A stretch of DNA of 64,000 nucleotides from Streptococcus australis (GTDB lineage: Bacteria; Bacillota; Bacilli; Lactobacillales; Streptococcaceae): the NCBI RefSeq assembly GCF_015553625.1, contig NZ_JADNGY010000009.1, positions 20,921-84,920 of the forward strand. Direction: 5' to 3'. This document shows, piece by piece, positions 15,631 to 24,689 of the stretch (positions are counted from its first letter, which is position 1; each line of letters starts with the position of its first letter). Position numbers and translations under genes: made by a program. Under the pieces are notes generated by a model. The model was not told where the DNA came from and ran no database searches. It saw nothing but the letters and a program-made list of their open reading frames with translations.

Positions 15631-17397
15631 CTACTCTTCACTGGTACTGAGAGACACCAAGCTCAGGAAGCGATCAAAGTAGGTCTTGTTCTTCTTCAAG
15701 TTTTTCTTCAGGGTTTGCGCCGCTGCTACTTCATCCGTGATGATCCCATCAACCGGCCGTTGAAGGTAGGCCGTTAACTTTTGCTCATCATTGATGGTCC
15801 AGACATAGAGCTCTTTTTTCATCTCATGGGCCTGGGTTACCAAATCCTCCTGATAAGAAAAGTCTTCGATCGCAAAGAAGTCGACTGAGGCGTTTTCAAA
15901 TTGACCAAACTGAATCGGAATGACATAACCGGTCTTAATCTCCGGAGCTTTCTTCTCCACCTTTTCCATCACCGACAGATCCAAGGACATGGTTGGATAG
16001 TCCTTTTCAACTCCCAACTCCTTCATTTTTTGGACGAAGAGATCTACATAATTCTCTGGTTCTGCACCGTGAGGCTTGAGCTCAACCAAGAGGGGCATCT
16101 TCAGCTCCTTGGCCCGGGTGACAAACTCCTCAAAGGAGGGGATATGACTGGTATGACCATCCTGTTGGATCTTCAATCCCTGTACCTCAGCCAACGTCAT
16201 ATCTTTGACATCCTTGTCCACTCCAGCCAAGCGTTTGAGATTGTAATCATGCATGACGACGAATTGATGGTCCTTGGTCAAGAGGATATCCATCTCGACA
16301 TAGGAAGCCTTCTCCTTGGCAGCCGACTCGAGTGCTTCGAGAGAATTTTCTACACCCTTGGCCACATAGCCACGATGGGCTACGATTTTTACCTGGTCAT
16401 TGACCTCTAAGGTCGCTAAGTCATATGCGGCCATCCCTGACTGAGCCAAGAGGAAAAGAAAGGTCAGGACAAAGAGTCCCTTCATCTTCCGAGAGCCCCG
16501 AGTCTTGATGACCGAACGACTTGGAGCTTCCCAACCATTGTCCAGGATGATTCCCAAGGTTCCCAGTTTAGACATGACAGAAAAGAGGAAAATGTAGAGG
16601 CGGATCAAGACCAAAAAGATAGTCTGCACCCAGATATGCTGGCCCGTTTTGTCCAGCTGACTAGACGCAAAGACCAGGCCAAGGATCAAGAGAATGCCCG
16701 TTACAGAGAGGATAAACTCAAAGGAGAAGATCCGCAAGATAAGTCGAACCCCACCTTTTTTAGTCATCTCCCAGCTCTTACGCATGGCAGCCCCAAAAAG
16801 CAACTCTTCAATCACGATATTGGGTACCGTATAGATGAGACGCAGATTGAGATAGATCAGAAGCAATTGAACTATGAAGAGACCGACGGTCCCAGTGGTC
16901 GTCTTGCTAAACTCCCCTGTGATAAAGTTCGGAATATAGAGACCGTCCGTCAGAGTAGAACCAATGAAGAGACCCGCTACAGGCAGAGTCAGAACCATAT
17001 AAAAGAGAAAATGCAACAGATTCCAACCGCTAAAATCCTTTAAGCGACCAAAAGACTGGCGAAAGACCTTTTTAAAAGACAGGTGCTGATCCGTACGAGA
17101 CAGATATATCAGGGCGATCATGGTCCGCATCTCCAGCATAAAGAGAAAAGCGAAGACGATGGCAAAGAGAATTAAAGCCACTAGACTCAATGGATTGGTC
17201 AAGGTCGTGAGGATATTGTTCTTGTCAATGTTGGACTCACCCGATAAGAGGAGGGCCAGTTGAAAGACCCAACTCAAGGCCGCAGCCCCTATACCAACCA
17301 CAAACTGCAAAAGGATCCCCACAGAGATAAAGGACCATTTGTTGCGCCAGATTAAGTAAAAGGCCCCTTTCAGGTCCTGCCAATAACTCCGTTTCAT
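15631..17397 (-). CDS. Membrane-anchored glycerophosphodiester phosphodiesterase
   Basis: 588 aa. Residues 1-325 form the GPDPase membrane domain with about eight TM helices. Residues 335-570 are a GDPD catalytic domain: 'VAHRGYVAKGVENSLEAL' carries the catalytic HRG...EN, 'YVEMDILLTKDHQFVVMHD' supplies the metal-binding E-x-D and the second catalytic His, and 'LVELKPHG' the E-x-K. It should hydrolyse glycerophosphodiesters (lipid or teichoic-acid turnover) to glycerol-3-phosphate outside or at the membrane. The ATG has the SD GAAAGG. Promoter -35 TTGACA (17452-17457), 17 bp, -10 TATTCT (17429-17434) on the minus strand. It appears monocistronic. Confidence 0.85.
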   Translation of the reverse strand: MKRSYWQDLKGAFYLIWRNKWSFISVGILLQFVVGIGAAALSWVFQLALLLSGESNIDKNNILTTLTNPLSLVALILFAIVFAFLFMLEMRTMIALIYLSRTDQHLSFKKVFRQSFGRLKDFSGWNLLHFLFYMVLTLPVAGLFIGSTLTDGLYIPNFITGEFSKTTTGTVGLFIVQLLLIYLNLRLIYTVPNIVIEELLFGAAMRKSWEMTKKGGVRLILRIFSFEFILSVTGILLILGLVFASSQLDKTGQHIWVQTIFLVLIRLYIFLFSVMSKLGTLGIILDNGWEAPSRSVIKTRGSRKMKGLFVLTFLFLLAQSGMAAYDLATLEVNDQVKIVAHRGYVAKGVENSLEALESAAKEKASYVEMDILLTKDHQFVVMHDYNLKRLAGVDKDVKDMTLAEVQGLKIQQDGHTSHIPSFEEFVTRAKELKMPLLVELKPHGAEPENYVDLFVQKMKELGVEKDYPTMSLDLSVMEKVEKKAPEIKTGYVIPIQFGQFENASVDFFAIEDFSYQEDLVTQAHEMKKELYVWTINDEQKLTAYLQRPVDGIITDEVAAAQTLKKNLKKNKTYFDRFLSLVSLSTSEE

Positions 17398-17428
17398 GCT
17401 GTCTCTCTTTCCTTTCTTTTATTCCCCT

Positions 17429-17457
17429 AGAATAGCTGAAAAGCCTCTCCCTGTCAA
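17429..17457 (-). promoter_or_regulatory. Promoter of the glycerophosphodiesterase gene
   Basis: TTGACA (17452-17457), 17 bp, TATTCT (17429-17434) on the minus strand. Repeat copy 2 begins 20 bp further upstream. Confidence 0.65.
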
Positions 17458-17476
17458 TCATTTATTACAAGCAAAA

Positions 17477-17651
17477 AAGGCTGGGACAAAAGTCCTAGCC
17501 TCTCAATTGTCTTTAGATTGTCGAGCAAGGCGCAGTGGTTGAGTGGGCTCTACTACGCTGATTTTATCAGCTTTTACAGCCCTACTCAACTGTGCGGAGG
17601 TGGGACGACGAAATCAAATTCTAACGAATTACCAATTTCTGTCCCACTCTC
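17477..17651 (+). repeat. Three-hairpin intergenic repeat, copy 2
   Basis: About 95% like copies 1 and 3, in the same orientation. It fills the gap between the glycerophosphodiesterase promoter and the stop codon of the minus-strand ABC permease gene, ending 8 bp from that stop. In hairpin 3 the inner GAAATCG/CGATTTC helix is weakened (GAAATCA/CAATTTC), while the outer GTGGGAC/GTCCCAC stem is intact. Confidence 0.85.
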
Positions 17652-17659
17652 TTTTCTAT

Positions 17660-18805
17660 TTATTCTGCTAAGAGCACTTCTTTGATGGTTTGTTTTTGGA
17701 GTTTTCTGTTGGATAGATAAAAGAGGCTTTCATAAATCACAGCAAAACCTATCAAGGTCCAAAAGCACACATTCCCATCAAAGTGATGCTCAATCTTTTC
17801 AGGAACCGTATCTTTGATCACACCGATCAAGATTTCCATGATGCCATATTGATAAGCTGTCCCAAGAACAAATCCTAAATAAGCCCAAAAACGATAGGGA
17901 GCGAGAATATGACCTTGGCATTCACGATTGGTGTAGCCAAAAGCCTTCATAAGAGCCAAGGTTTCACGACTTTCTGAGACCACAATCCCCAATGACAACA
18001 AGAGAATCGAGAAAGAAAGGATCAAACCAATCATAATCATCATGGTTTGGATGATGTCATCTGTGTAATCCTTGAGGCCAAAGGACAATTGAACCATGGC
18101 CGCAAAACACATGGAGCCAAAGACCACAAAAAACAAGATAGATTTTCTCCCCCATATCAGTGACGAAGACAGCTCTTTTAGGAAGGCCTTCTCTTTCTTG
18201 GGAGCCTTCTTTCTCCTTTTGACCTTGATCGGACTTGGAGACTTTTTCAATAAGCGAAGTGCCGGCGTTTGTAATTGTCTTCTAGCATAGCCAATCGCGA
18301 GAAGCATAAAAAATGTCGTTGGCAGGATCACCAAAGCAAGCAAGAGCTGCCAGTGAAAGTGAATGGTAATTTCTGGCAGGATCCCCTTCTCATTACGAAA
18401 GTCATAAAAATGTCCCATCATGAGAAAGGAAGCAAAATAGCCAAGAAGCGCTCCAGCCCCAAAACTGAGTCCAAAAGCCCAAAATCGTTTAGCTAACTGG
18501 CCATTGCTATAGCCCAAAGCCTTTAAAATTCCTAATTGTTCCTTGTGGTCATCGACAAATTGTTTGATATAAAAACACATGAGAAGGACCGACGTCAAGG
18601 ACAAGACGACCCCACTGACCATGGCCACCATCCAAGAAAGCGAAACCTGGGCATCATAGTAGGTCTGAATCATGGGATTGGTTTTAGAAATCTCCAACTG
18701 CTCGATGTCCAGGTAAAAATTTAAGAAGAGATTGGACACAAAGACCGCACAAGCCCCAATGATACTGACGACAACTAATTTTCGAATATCTTTTACTGAA
18801 AACAT
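17660..18805 (-). CDS. FtsX/MacB-type ABC transporter permease
   Basis: 381 aa. The N-terminal TM (about 10-30) is followed by only a short extracytoplasmic stretch. A first FtsX block (about 50-180) contains 'KEQLGILKALGYSNGQLAKRF', the family's coupling helix. A basic linker (KVKRRKKAPKKEK) leads to a second TM block with 'RETLALMKAFGYTNRECQG'. It is smaller than usual LolC/MacB-like permeases because the large periplasmic-type domain is missing. It lies 3 bp after the ATPase gene and is last in a TetR-ATPase-permease operon. Export of a lipid or toxic compound is plausible; the substrate is unknown. Repeat copy 2 follows. Confidence 0.8.
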   Translation of the reverse strand: MFSVKDIRKLVVVSIIGACAVFVSNLFLNFYLDIEQLEISKTNPMIQTYYDAQVSLSWMVAMVSGVVLSLTSVLLMCFYIKQFVDDHKEQLGILKALGYSNGQLAKRFWAFGLSFGAGALLGYFASFLMMGHFYDFRNEKGILPEITIHFHWQLLLALVILPTTFFMLLAIGYARRQLQTPALRLLKKSPSPIKVKRRKKAPKKEKAFLKELSSSLIWGRKSILFFVVFGSMCFAAMVQLSFGLKDYTDDIIQTMMIMIGLILSFSILLLSLGIVVSESRETLALMKAFGYTNRECQGHILAPYRFWAYLGFVLGTAYQYGIMEILIGVIKDTVPEKIEHHFDGNVCFWTLIGFAVIYESLFYLSNRKLQKQTIKEVLLAE

Positions 18806-18808
18806 GGC

Positions 18809-19489
18809 TTACCATCCAATCTCATAGACAGTCTGAGGCTGATCATTGGTCACAACTTCGGTAATCTTGCCACTATTGACACGAATAATGGTTCTAGCCA
18901 TATCCGCAATATTTTGGTTGTGCGTCACCATGATGAGGGTAAAGCCCAGCTTTTCCTTCAGTTTCCAGATATAGTCGAGAATCTTGCGCCCTGTTTCTTC
19001 ATCCAGAGCTCCCGTCGGCTCATCTAAGAAAAGAATCTCTGGCTTTTTGGCCAAGGCCCGAGCAATGGACACTCTCTGCTGTTCCCCACCCGACAATTCA
19101 CTCGGATACTTGTCCAGCTTATCGCCAAGCCCCAAATCCTCGATGATCTGCAGAAAATCATGATTGTTTGCCAGGTCAGCTCCCATCTTTACATTTTGTC
19201 TAACCGTTAGATTCGGCAATAGATAATACTGCTGGAAAATAAAGGCAATCTTCTCCCGTCTAAAGGCTGTCAATTGAGCATCCGTGAGTTGCGATAAATC
19301 TTGTCCTTGAATAAGGATATGCCCCTCGTCTACCTTTTCTAAGCCTGATAACACATTTAAGAGAGTTGACTTGCCCGATCCAGAAGGACCAAGGATAACC
19401 ATATCATCCTGGTCTTGAATCTGCAAATCAATCCCCTTTAAAACCTTGGTTTGGCCGTAACTTTTGTGAACATTTTCTAGTTGAATCAT
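18809..19489 (-). CDS. ABC transporter ATPase (LolD/MacB type)
   Basis: 226 aa from the ATG at 19489, which overlaps the TGA of the regulator gene (ATGA) and has the SD AGGAAAG. Motifs: Walker [10 protein letters not shown] (about 34-42), Q-loop FIFQQYYLL, signature [15 protein letters not shown], Walker [14 protein letters not shown]-loop VTHNQN. 'DEPTGALD' and the short length are typical of the MacB/LolD group that partners FtsX-like permeases, here the next gene. It energises that permease at the membrane. Confidence 0.9.
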   Translation of the reverse strand: MIQLENVHKSYGQTKVLKGIDLQIQDQDDMVILGPSGSGKSTLLNVLSGLEKVDEGHILIQGQDLSQLTDAQLTAFRREKIAFIFQQYYLLPNLTVRQNVKMGADLANNHDFLQIIEDLGLGDKLDKYPSELSGGEQQRVSIARALAKKPEILFLDEPTGALDEETGRKILDYIWKLKEKLGFTLIMVTHNQNIADMARTIIRVNSGKITEVVTNDQPQTVYEIGW

Positions 19490-20061
19490 TTCTTTCCTAC
19501 CATTTCTTTGATGAGAGATTGACAAACCTCTGTCAGTAATCCAATCACTTCTTCCATGCTGAACTGATAAATGCCAGAAGCAACCATTGAGGCCATCCCG
19601 TGCGAGTAGATAAATAGATGCTGGTACAAGCGACTAGCCTCCTCTACAGTCAAAGGATAGTCTGCGACAATCGAATCCAGAACCAATTGGTAACTATGAT
19701 CCTTCATGGGAAGAAAATCTTGAAAGCGACGAATCGGCTCTTTGCTAGGATTTTGGAAAAGCAATTGAAAAAGTTGGGGCTCATTTGAGGCGAAAAGGAT
19801 ATAAGCAACCCCGACAGATCGAAAAGGCTTCTCATCTTCTAAGGCCTTACGAATATACTCCACCACGACCATCTCCGCCGCAGCAATAACCTCTGCTTGT
19901 AACTCAGCCATATTGGCAAATTGCCCAAAAATGACTCTCGGTGTGGCTCCCAGCTTCTCCGCTAATGCTCGAGCTGTCAAGCTAGCCATTCCCTCTTCTC
20001 TCACCAATTGTAAAGCTGTCCCAATGATAGCCTCTTTACTAAATTTAACCTTGGGTGGCAT
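19486..20061 (-). CDS. TetR-family repressor of the MacB-type ABC operon
   Basis: 191 aa from the ATG at 20061 (SD AAAGGAG); the longer frame upstream runs through the operator. Residues 5-52 form a TetR HTH: 'FSKEAIIGTALQLVREEGMASLTARALAEKLGATPRVIFGQFANM'-type order, abbreviated here as helix 1 at FSKEAI, the recognition helix near TPRVIFGQF. The rest is a helical ligand-binding domain with a TetR_C-like end. It is the first gene of its operon, translationally coupled to the ATPase. Two abutting palindromes between promoter and start indicate autoregulation. The inducer is unknown and probably relates to the exported substrate. Confidence 0.85.
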   Translation of the reverse strand: MPPKVKFSKEAIIGTALQLVREEGMASLTARALAEKLGATPRVIFGQFANMAELQAEVIAAAEMVVVEYIRKALEDEKPFRSVGVAYILFASNEPQLFQLLFQNPSKEPIRRFQDFLPMKDHSYQLVLDSIVADYPLTVEEASRLYQHLFIYSHGMASMVASGIYQFSMEEVIGLLTEVCQSLIKEMVGKK

Positions 20062-20075
20062 AAGACTCCTTTCAC

Positions 20076-20137
20076 GCAACATACGTTGCGCAACACTTGT
20101 TGCATAAAGATTACCATAAAAAAGAAAGACTTGTCAA
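20076..20137 (-). promoter_or_regulatory. Promoter with twin TetR operators
   Basis: On the minus strand, -35 TTGACA (20132-20137), 18 bp, -10 TAATCT (20108-20113). Directly downstream are two abutting perfect palindromes GCAAC-N4-GTTGC, at 20090-20103 and 20076-20089. They cover the transcription start and leader, which suits repression by the adjacent TetR protein. Confidence 0.75.
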
Positions 20138-20157
20138 GAAAAAACTGAAAACCACAA

Positions 20158-20196
20158 AAAAAACCAGACCACCGATAAGAGTGGAATCTGGTTTAC
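20158..20196 (-). terminator. Terminator of the aldo/keto reductase gene
   Basis: AACCAGA-CCAC pairs with GTGG-TCTGGTT; on the minus strand it is followed by U8. It lies just beyond the reductase stop codon. Confidence 0.75.
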
Positions 20197-20206
20197 TAAC
20201 AAGATT

Positions 20207-21130
20207 CTAAGGCAAATCATTTCCTGCCGCCAAATAGATTTGGTACCATTCCTTGCGAGTTAGGGTGACTGTTGCTGCTTTCCCTGCTTCAAGGACATGC
20301 TGGGGCTTGGTCGTTCCAATGACGGCCTGCATCTTACCTGGGTAGCGGAGGACCCAGGCAAGGGCGATAGCTGTCGGTGTGACCTGGTATTTTTTCGCTA
20401 AGTCATTGAGGACATGATTGAGAGCTGCAAACTCTTCTTTGCCCACAAAATTACCCTTGAAGTAGCCATGCTGGAGGACAGACCAAGCTTGAATCACCGT
20501 GTCGTTTAAGCGACAATACTCAAAGACACTGCCATCTCGCACGGCTGCTTTTGGGCCTTCCATATTGACATGAAAACCAGCTTCAAAGCTCGGTGTAAAG
20601 GCAGCACTCAACTGCAGCTGGTTGACCTTGAGTGGTTGTTTGACAGCCGTCTTAAGCAATTCCATCATCATGGGATTTTGATTGGACACCCCAAAATGAC
20701 GGACCTTTCCCGCTTGCTCCAAGTGATCAAAAGCTTCCGCCACTTCTTCCGGCTCCATGAGGGCATCCGGTCGGTGAAGGAGGAGACTATCTAAGCGCTC
20801 GATCTGCAGACGCTCGAGGATACCGTCGACAGAGTCCGAAATATAGTCCTTAGAAAAATCAAAATAGGTAAAGCCATCTTTGCGAATCCCACACTTGGAC
20901 TGGATCCACATCTGGTTCCGTAGATCCGGACGACGCTTGAGAACCTTCCCCAGCAGGACCTCACACTGGCCATCGCCATAGATATCCGCTAGGTCAAAGG
21001 TGTTAATTCCAATCGACAAGGCTGCTTCCACCAAGGCCTCCACCTCATCTTCACTCATCTGACTGATCCGCATCATCCCAAGGACAATCGTGGACAGACG
21101 CTCATTTTCAGCAAACTCAATATAGTTCAT
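20207..21130 (-). CDS. Aldo/keto reductase (YdhF-like)
   Basis: 307 aa, TIM-barrel NADPH-dependent oxidoreductase. The catalytic tetrad can be seen: Asp and Tyr in 'FDLADIYGDG' (about 47-56), Lys in 'QSKCGI' and His in 'LLLHRPDAL'. The C-terminal 'VIGTTKPQHV' is the NADP-binding motif of the family. It should reduce aldehydes or ketones; the substrate is not evident. It is a single gene with its own terminator, in the cytoplasm. Confidence 0.85.
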   Translation of the reverse strand: MNYIEFAENERLSTIVLGMMRISQMSEDEVEALVEAALSIGINTFDLADIYGDGQCEVLLGKVLKRRPDLRNQMWIQSKCGIRKDGFTYFDFSKDYISDSVDGILERLQIERLDSLLLHRPDALMEPEEVAEAFDHLEQAGKVRHFGVSNQNPMMMELLKTAVKQPLKVNQLQLSAAFTPSFEAGFHVNMEGPKAAVRDGSVFEYCRLNDTVIQAWSVLQHGYFKGNFVGKEEFAALNHVLNDLAKKYQVTPTAIALAWVLRYPGKMQAVIGTTKPQHVLEAGKAATVTLTRKEWYQIYLAAGNDLP

Positions 21131-21204
21131 GTCCGCCTCCTTTTCATTCTACTTTCATTATAATGTAAAGAAGATCAAACAGCAATGATTTCACAAAGGA
21201 AAAC

Positions 21205-21233
21205 ACCTCCAGTATCTACTGAAGGTGTCTCTT
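21205..21233 (-). terminator. Terminator of the Xre/ABC-2 cassette
   Basis: ACACCTTCAGTA, a short loop, then TACTGGAGGTGT, read on the minus strand and followed by TTTTCC. It abuts the permease stop codon. Confidence 0.7.
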
Positions 21234-22448
21234 TTAACGATAGCTCAAGGCTTTTTTAACTGTTTTGACCAAGCCTAGGTCATCTGTTTGTAAGATTAGG
21301 CTAGAATAGATTTTTCCAATGATCATGGTGCCGAGGAGCGTGAAGGCCAAGGCAATTCCGAATGAACCCCATGATTCAAGTCCACTTGCATAGCCATTGA
21401 TGGTACGGAATGGCATGAAGAAGGTTGAAATGAATGGGACGTAAGATCCAATCTTCAATAGTGGGACATCTCCTGCGCTACCCAAGGTAGTCACTCCAAA
21501 GAATCCAACCATCACCAACATCATCAAAGGAGAGAGGGCCTTCCCTGTATCTTCAGGACGAGCAACTGTTGACCCTAGGAAAGCTGAGAGTACAACGTAC
21601 ATGAAGATTCCGAGAATGATAAAGAAGAAGGTATTCAAGGAAATAGATTGTCCAATATGTTGAGTAATAGGAGAGTCTGGAGATAAAATATCTTTCACAA
21701 GAGGAATGGAATCTCTAAAGATCCAAACGCCTCCCAAACCGACTGCATAGATACCAATATGGGTAAAAATCACTCCGAAAAGACCAATCATACGAGCATA
21801 GAAATAGTGAGTAGCGCGAATGCTTGAGAAGACCACTTCCATGATCTTGGTTCCTTTTTCACTAGCTACCTCTTGAGCAGTGATACTTGAATAAAAGATC
21901 AGAATCATATAGAGAAGAAAACCAATTCCTCCAGCTACCATGGTCTGCACCATTTTCAATCCTTCTTTTTTCTCATCAATTTTTTCAGTAAATGAGACCT
22001 GTTGAGAAAGGGCTGTTAACTGCTCTTGGCTTAAGTCTGCCTTAGAAACATTGAGCATTTGTTGGACCTGACTCAATTTTGCCATGACGATTGATTTGAA
22101 ATCTGGCTTCATGGCATCCTCACTCTGGTAGCGAGCCTCTAGCTGGCCATCCTTTTCTTCAACTGTGAGGATACCTTTAATCTCTTCCTCTTTCATGGCC
22201 TTTTTAGCTGCTGCTTCATCCTTATAGTCAAAGGTCAAGCCATCGGTGTCTTTCAAGCCTTCCTTGACAGGAGCTTGATCTGTAATCAAGGCGATGTTGC
22301 TTTTAGCAGAGGTAGAAGAGCCAACGAAGTAGTTTATTCCGATGGTCAATCCAATGAAGAGAAAGGGAGAAAGGACCATCAGGAAAAAGCTCCATGATTT
22401 CACTTGGCGTAAATAAGTTTCTTTGATAACAATCAGCATCTGTTTCAT
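21234..22448 (-). CDS. ABC-2 type permease (NatB/YhaP-like)
   Basis: 404 aa. An N-terminal TM (about 18-40), a large extracytoplasmic region (about 45-170) with charged helices, then five to six TM helices including 'ITAQEVASEKGTKIMEVVFSS' just after TM2, a motif typical of NatB/YhaP permeases. Its ATG overlaps the ATPase TGA (ATGA). Members export Na+, drugs or peptides; the substrate here is unknown. It is the last gene of a five-gene cassette. Confidence 0.85.
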   Translation of the reverse strand: MKQMLIVIKETYLRQVKSWSFFLMVLSPFLFIGLTIGINYFVGSSTSAKSNIALITDQAPVKEGLKDTDGLTFDYKDEAAAKKAMKEEEIKGILTVEEKDGQLEARYQSEDAMKPDFKSIVMAKLSQVQQMLNVSKADLSQEQLTALSQQVSFTEKIDEKKEGLKMVQTMVAGGIGFLLYMILIFYSSITAQEVASEKGTKIMEVVFSSIRATHYFYARMIGLFGVIFTHIGIYAVGLGGVWIFRDSIPLVKDILSPDSPITQHIGQSISLNTFFFIILGIFMYVVLSAFLGSTVARPEDTGKALSPLMMLVMVGFFGVTTLGSAGDVPLLKIGSYVPFISTFFMPFRTINGYASGLESWGSFGIALAFTLLGTMIIGKIYSSLILQTDDLGLVKTVKKALSYR

Positions 22449-23338
22449 ACTTCTACTCCTGATTCTAATTTAAAGATTTCATCAATGGTTGGGGCTTGTT
22501 GGTCAAAGGTTGCTAGATAGCGACCCTTGGTCAACTGGTCAAAGAGGTCTGGACCTGCTGTCTCATCATCCAATACCAACTTCCATAGACCTTGCTTGGT
22601 CATGGTCACTTTAGTCACATGAGGCAAGGCTTCCAACTCCTCTTGACTGAAGTCATCGGATACGAAGAGACGAGTCTTGCCAAAGCTATTACGAACTTCT
22701 TGTACGGGACCTGAGAGAATCACAGATCCATCACGGATCATGACCAACTCATCACAGAGTTCTTCTACATTGGTCATGACGTGGTCTGAGAAGATAATGG
22801 TCGCACCACGTTCTTTTTCTTCAAAGATGACCTGTTTGAGGACTTCTGTATTAACAGGATCTAGTCCACTAAAAGGCTCATCTAGGATGATCAATTTTGG
22901 CTCATGGATCATAGTAATAATCAATTGAACCTTTTGCTGATTCCCTTTTGAGAGGCTCTTGATCTTATCGGTTAATTTCCCTTTTACTTGGAGTTTTTCC
23001 ATCCAGATTGGAAGTTTCTCCTTGACCTCAGCTGTTGACATGCCTTTGAGATTGGCAAGGTAACGGACTTGCTCATAGATGGTCAACTTAGGCATGAGGC
23101 TCCGCTCTTCTGGCAGGTAACCAATTTCCTTATAGGTTTCTTGACTGATTGCTTTGCTATCCAATTGGATATCGCCACTGTATTCTAGGAAGCGGAGGAT
23201 ACTATGGAAGATGGTGGTCTTCCCTGCTCCGTTCTTCCCGATCAAACCTAAGATGGATCCTTTTTTCGCAGTCAAGTCAATGCCGAACAAGACTTGTTTT
23301 TTGCCAAAGCTCTTTTCTAAATTTCTGATTTCTAACAT
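22445..23338 (-). CDS. ABC transporter ATPase (NatA/YhaQ-like)
   Basis: 297 aa. Walker A GKNGAGKTT (about 34-42), Q-loop near 'EIGYLPEERSLMP', signature LSKGNQQKVQ, Walker B LIILDEPFSGLDP, H-loop FSDHVM. 'YLPEERSL' and 'SKGNQQKVQ' are typical of the YhaQ/NatA group. The C-terminal 75 residues form the DUF4162-type extension. It pairs with the following permease and has the SD GAGGAG. Confidence 0.9.
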   Translation of the reverse strand: MLEIRNLEKSFGKKQVLFGIDLTAKKGSILGLIGKNGAGKTTIFHSILRFLEYSGDIQLDSKAISQETYKEIGYLPEERSLMPKLTIYEQVRYLANLKGMSTAEVKEKLPIWMEKLQVKGKLTDKIKSLSKGNQQKVQLIITMIHEPKLIILDEPFSGLDPVNTEVLKQVIFEEKERGATIIFSDHVMTNVEELCDELVMIRDGSVILSGPVQEVRNSFGKTRLFVSDDFSQEELEALPHVTKVTMTKQGLWKLVLDDETAGPDLFDQLTKGRYLATFDQQAPTIDEIFKLESGVEV

Positions 23339-23349
23339 AGAAAACTCCT

Positions 23350-24123
23350 CTACTCTTTATAGTAACGTTTGGTAATCTTGTACTGAGAGACCAAGATATA
23401 GACATAAATCAGTGATACAACTACTAATGCTAACAAGATATCTGCCTGGAATGTAATGCCAACTAAGAATATCGCCATTAAGGAAATCGGTAAGACATAA
23501 TTGCTTAACTTAAAGACAATGTCGAAGTTCTCCTCATAGCAAATTTGTTTCTCTGCCTCATCCATCATGCTCATCATTAATTCACGGACTTCTGCCCCAC
23601 TAGCATTGCGTGGGATTGCTTTTCCATAAATCTGTTTGAAGGTTTTTCGAAACTGATGTTCCAGTCCAAAAGTAAGAAGGAGCAAAGCAAGGAAAATAAG
23701 CGGTATGGTGTATTTCCCAAAAACACCTGTTAGTTTTTCTTCATAGACTAGTTTTTGGCAAGAAAAGAAGATCACTAATAGATAGGGAACAATCATGATG
23801 CCTTTGAAAATCGCGGCCAAGTCATAAAGCCTTCTCGTTTGACTTTCATAATGGTAGGCTTCGTCCTCATCTTCTGTCTCCTCCATCATTTGATAAGACT
23901 GGCGGGACGACAAGAGATAAGTAGACGCAATTCCGAAGCTCACCAGATATAAAATGGTTGACCCTATATAGAGCATATCTCGATCAAATAGCTTTTGGAT
24001 TTCAATAGGATGATCTGAACCAAAATAACCTGTCAAAAAGCCAATGATTAATCCTAAAAGGATCAAGGCCATGTTTCTCCAAAAACGAAAACGGGCTGAC
24101 CTTTCTTTATACTTCTTTTTCAC
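23350..24123 (-). CDS. DUF3169-type membrane protein
   Basis: 257 aa beginning at GTG with the SD GGGAGAAG in the end of the HTH gene. It has an N-terminal basic segment and about six TM helices in pairs. A cytoplasmic stretch 'SRQSYQMMEETEDEDEAYHYES' type loop sits between TM2 and TM3 (about 75-95). The overall layout matches DUF3169 proteins found next to Xre regulators and ABC-2 transporters in Firmicutes. The function is not known; a membrane sensor or accessory role is only a guess. Confidence 0.65.
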   Translation of the reverse strand: MKKKYKERSARFRFWRNMALILLGLIIGFLTGYFGSDHPIEIQKLFDRDMLYIGSTILYLVSFGIASTYLLSSRQSYQMMEETEDEDEAYHYESQTRRLYDLAAIFKGIMIVPYLLVIFFSCQKLVYEEKLTGVFGKYTIPLIFLALLLLTFGLEHQFRKTFKQIYGKAIPRNASGAEVRELMMSMMDEAEKQICYEENFDIVFKLSNYVLPISLMAIFLVGITFQADILLALVVVSLIYVYILVSQYKITKRYYKE

Positions 24124-24125
24124 TT

Positions 24126-24335
24126 TTATTCTTCTCCCTCTACTAGACTAAAAACATTCTCCACCGGTTCCTTGAAAATCTGGGCGATGGTAATAGCAAT
24201 GATAACCGAAGGGGTGTATTCCCCTCGCTCCAAGAGACTGATGGACTGACGCGAGACTCCTGCTAGCTTAGCTAGCTCGGATTGGTTGAGCCCATCACGC
24301 GCCCTCAGCTCTTTCAGTCGATTTTTTAAGATCAT
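24126..24335 (-). CDS. Small Xre-family HTH regulator
   Basis: 69 aa, nearly all HTH: 'LKELRARDGLNQSELAKLAGVSRQ' then 'SISLLERGEYTPSVIIAITIAQIF' (about 6-53). This short YozG/Xre type usually sits with DUF3169 and ABC-2 genes. It probably represses its own operon through the TTGACAA palindrome upstream of the first gene. The start has the SD AAGGGGG. Confidence 0.85.
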   Translation of the reverse strand: MILKNRLKELRARDGLNQSELAKLAGVSRQSISLLERGEYTPSVIIAITIAQIFKEPVENVFSLVEGEE

Positions 24336-24348
24336 GGCTTTCGCCCCC

Positions 24349-24657
24349 TTATAGTTGAATACCTTGAATATCTTCGATGCGAACTAATTTTGTCTCTCTT
24401 TGTTGTTTATTATTCACACGAGTCAGTTTGACCCAATCTTCGTCGATATCCAAAATTTCATACTCGAATCCAACACCACTCACTGTAACAGTGGCCGTTT
24501 GGCCTTTCAATTCTTCTAAAATTCTAGACATGTCTTGATTTCCTTTCACTTGTTTTTCTAATCGTCTAATGCGTTTGTTCAACCTTTTAATCTTCTTTTC
24601 TGAGCTCGCATAAACCATAATCAGAAAAGGGATAAAAAGAATCCATATGGCTCCCAT
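24349..24657 (-). CDS. Small membrane-anchored protein, first gene of the Xre/ABC-2 cassette
   Basis: 102 aa, not recognised. One N-terminal TM helix (about 3-18), then a strongly basic coiled-coil segment 'KKIKRLNKRIRRLEKQVKG' (21-39) and a small beta-rich C-terminal domain ('TATVTVSGVGFEYEILDIDEDW'). The layout suggests a membrane-anchored adaptor. The ATG has the SD GGGAGG. It is followed 13 bp later by the Xre gene. Confidence 0.6.
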   Translation of the reverse strand: MGAIWILFIPFLIMVYASSEKKIKRLNKRIRRLEKQVKGNQDMSRILEELKGQTATVTVSGVGFEYEILDIDEDWVKLTRVNNKQQRETKLVRIEDIQGIQL

Positions 24658-24689
24658 AAGAAACCTCCCCTTCTTTCAACTAAAATCAT

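Noticed and set aside
17461..17472. TTTATTACAAG near repeat copy 2, resembling the TGTAA-N9-TTACA operator
   Set aside because: Only one half-site is present; no TGTAA at the required distance.
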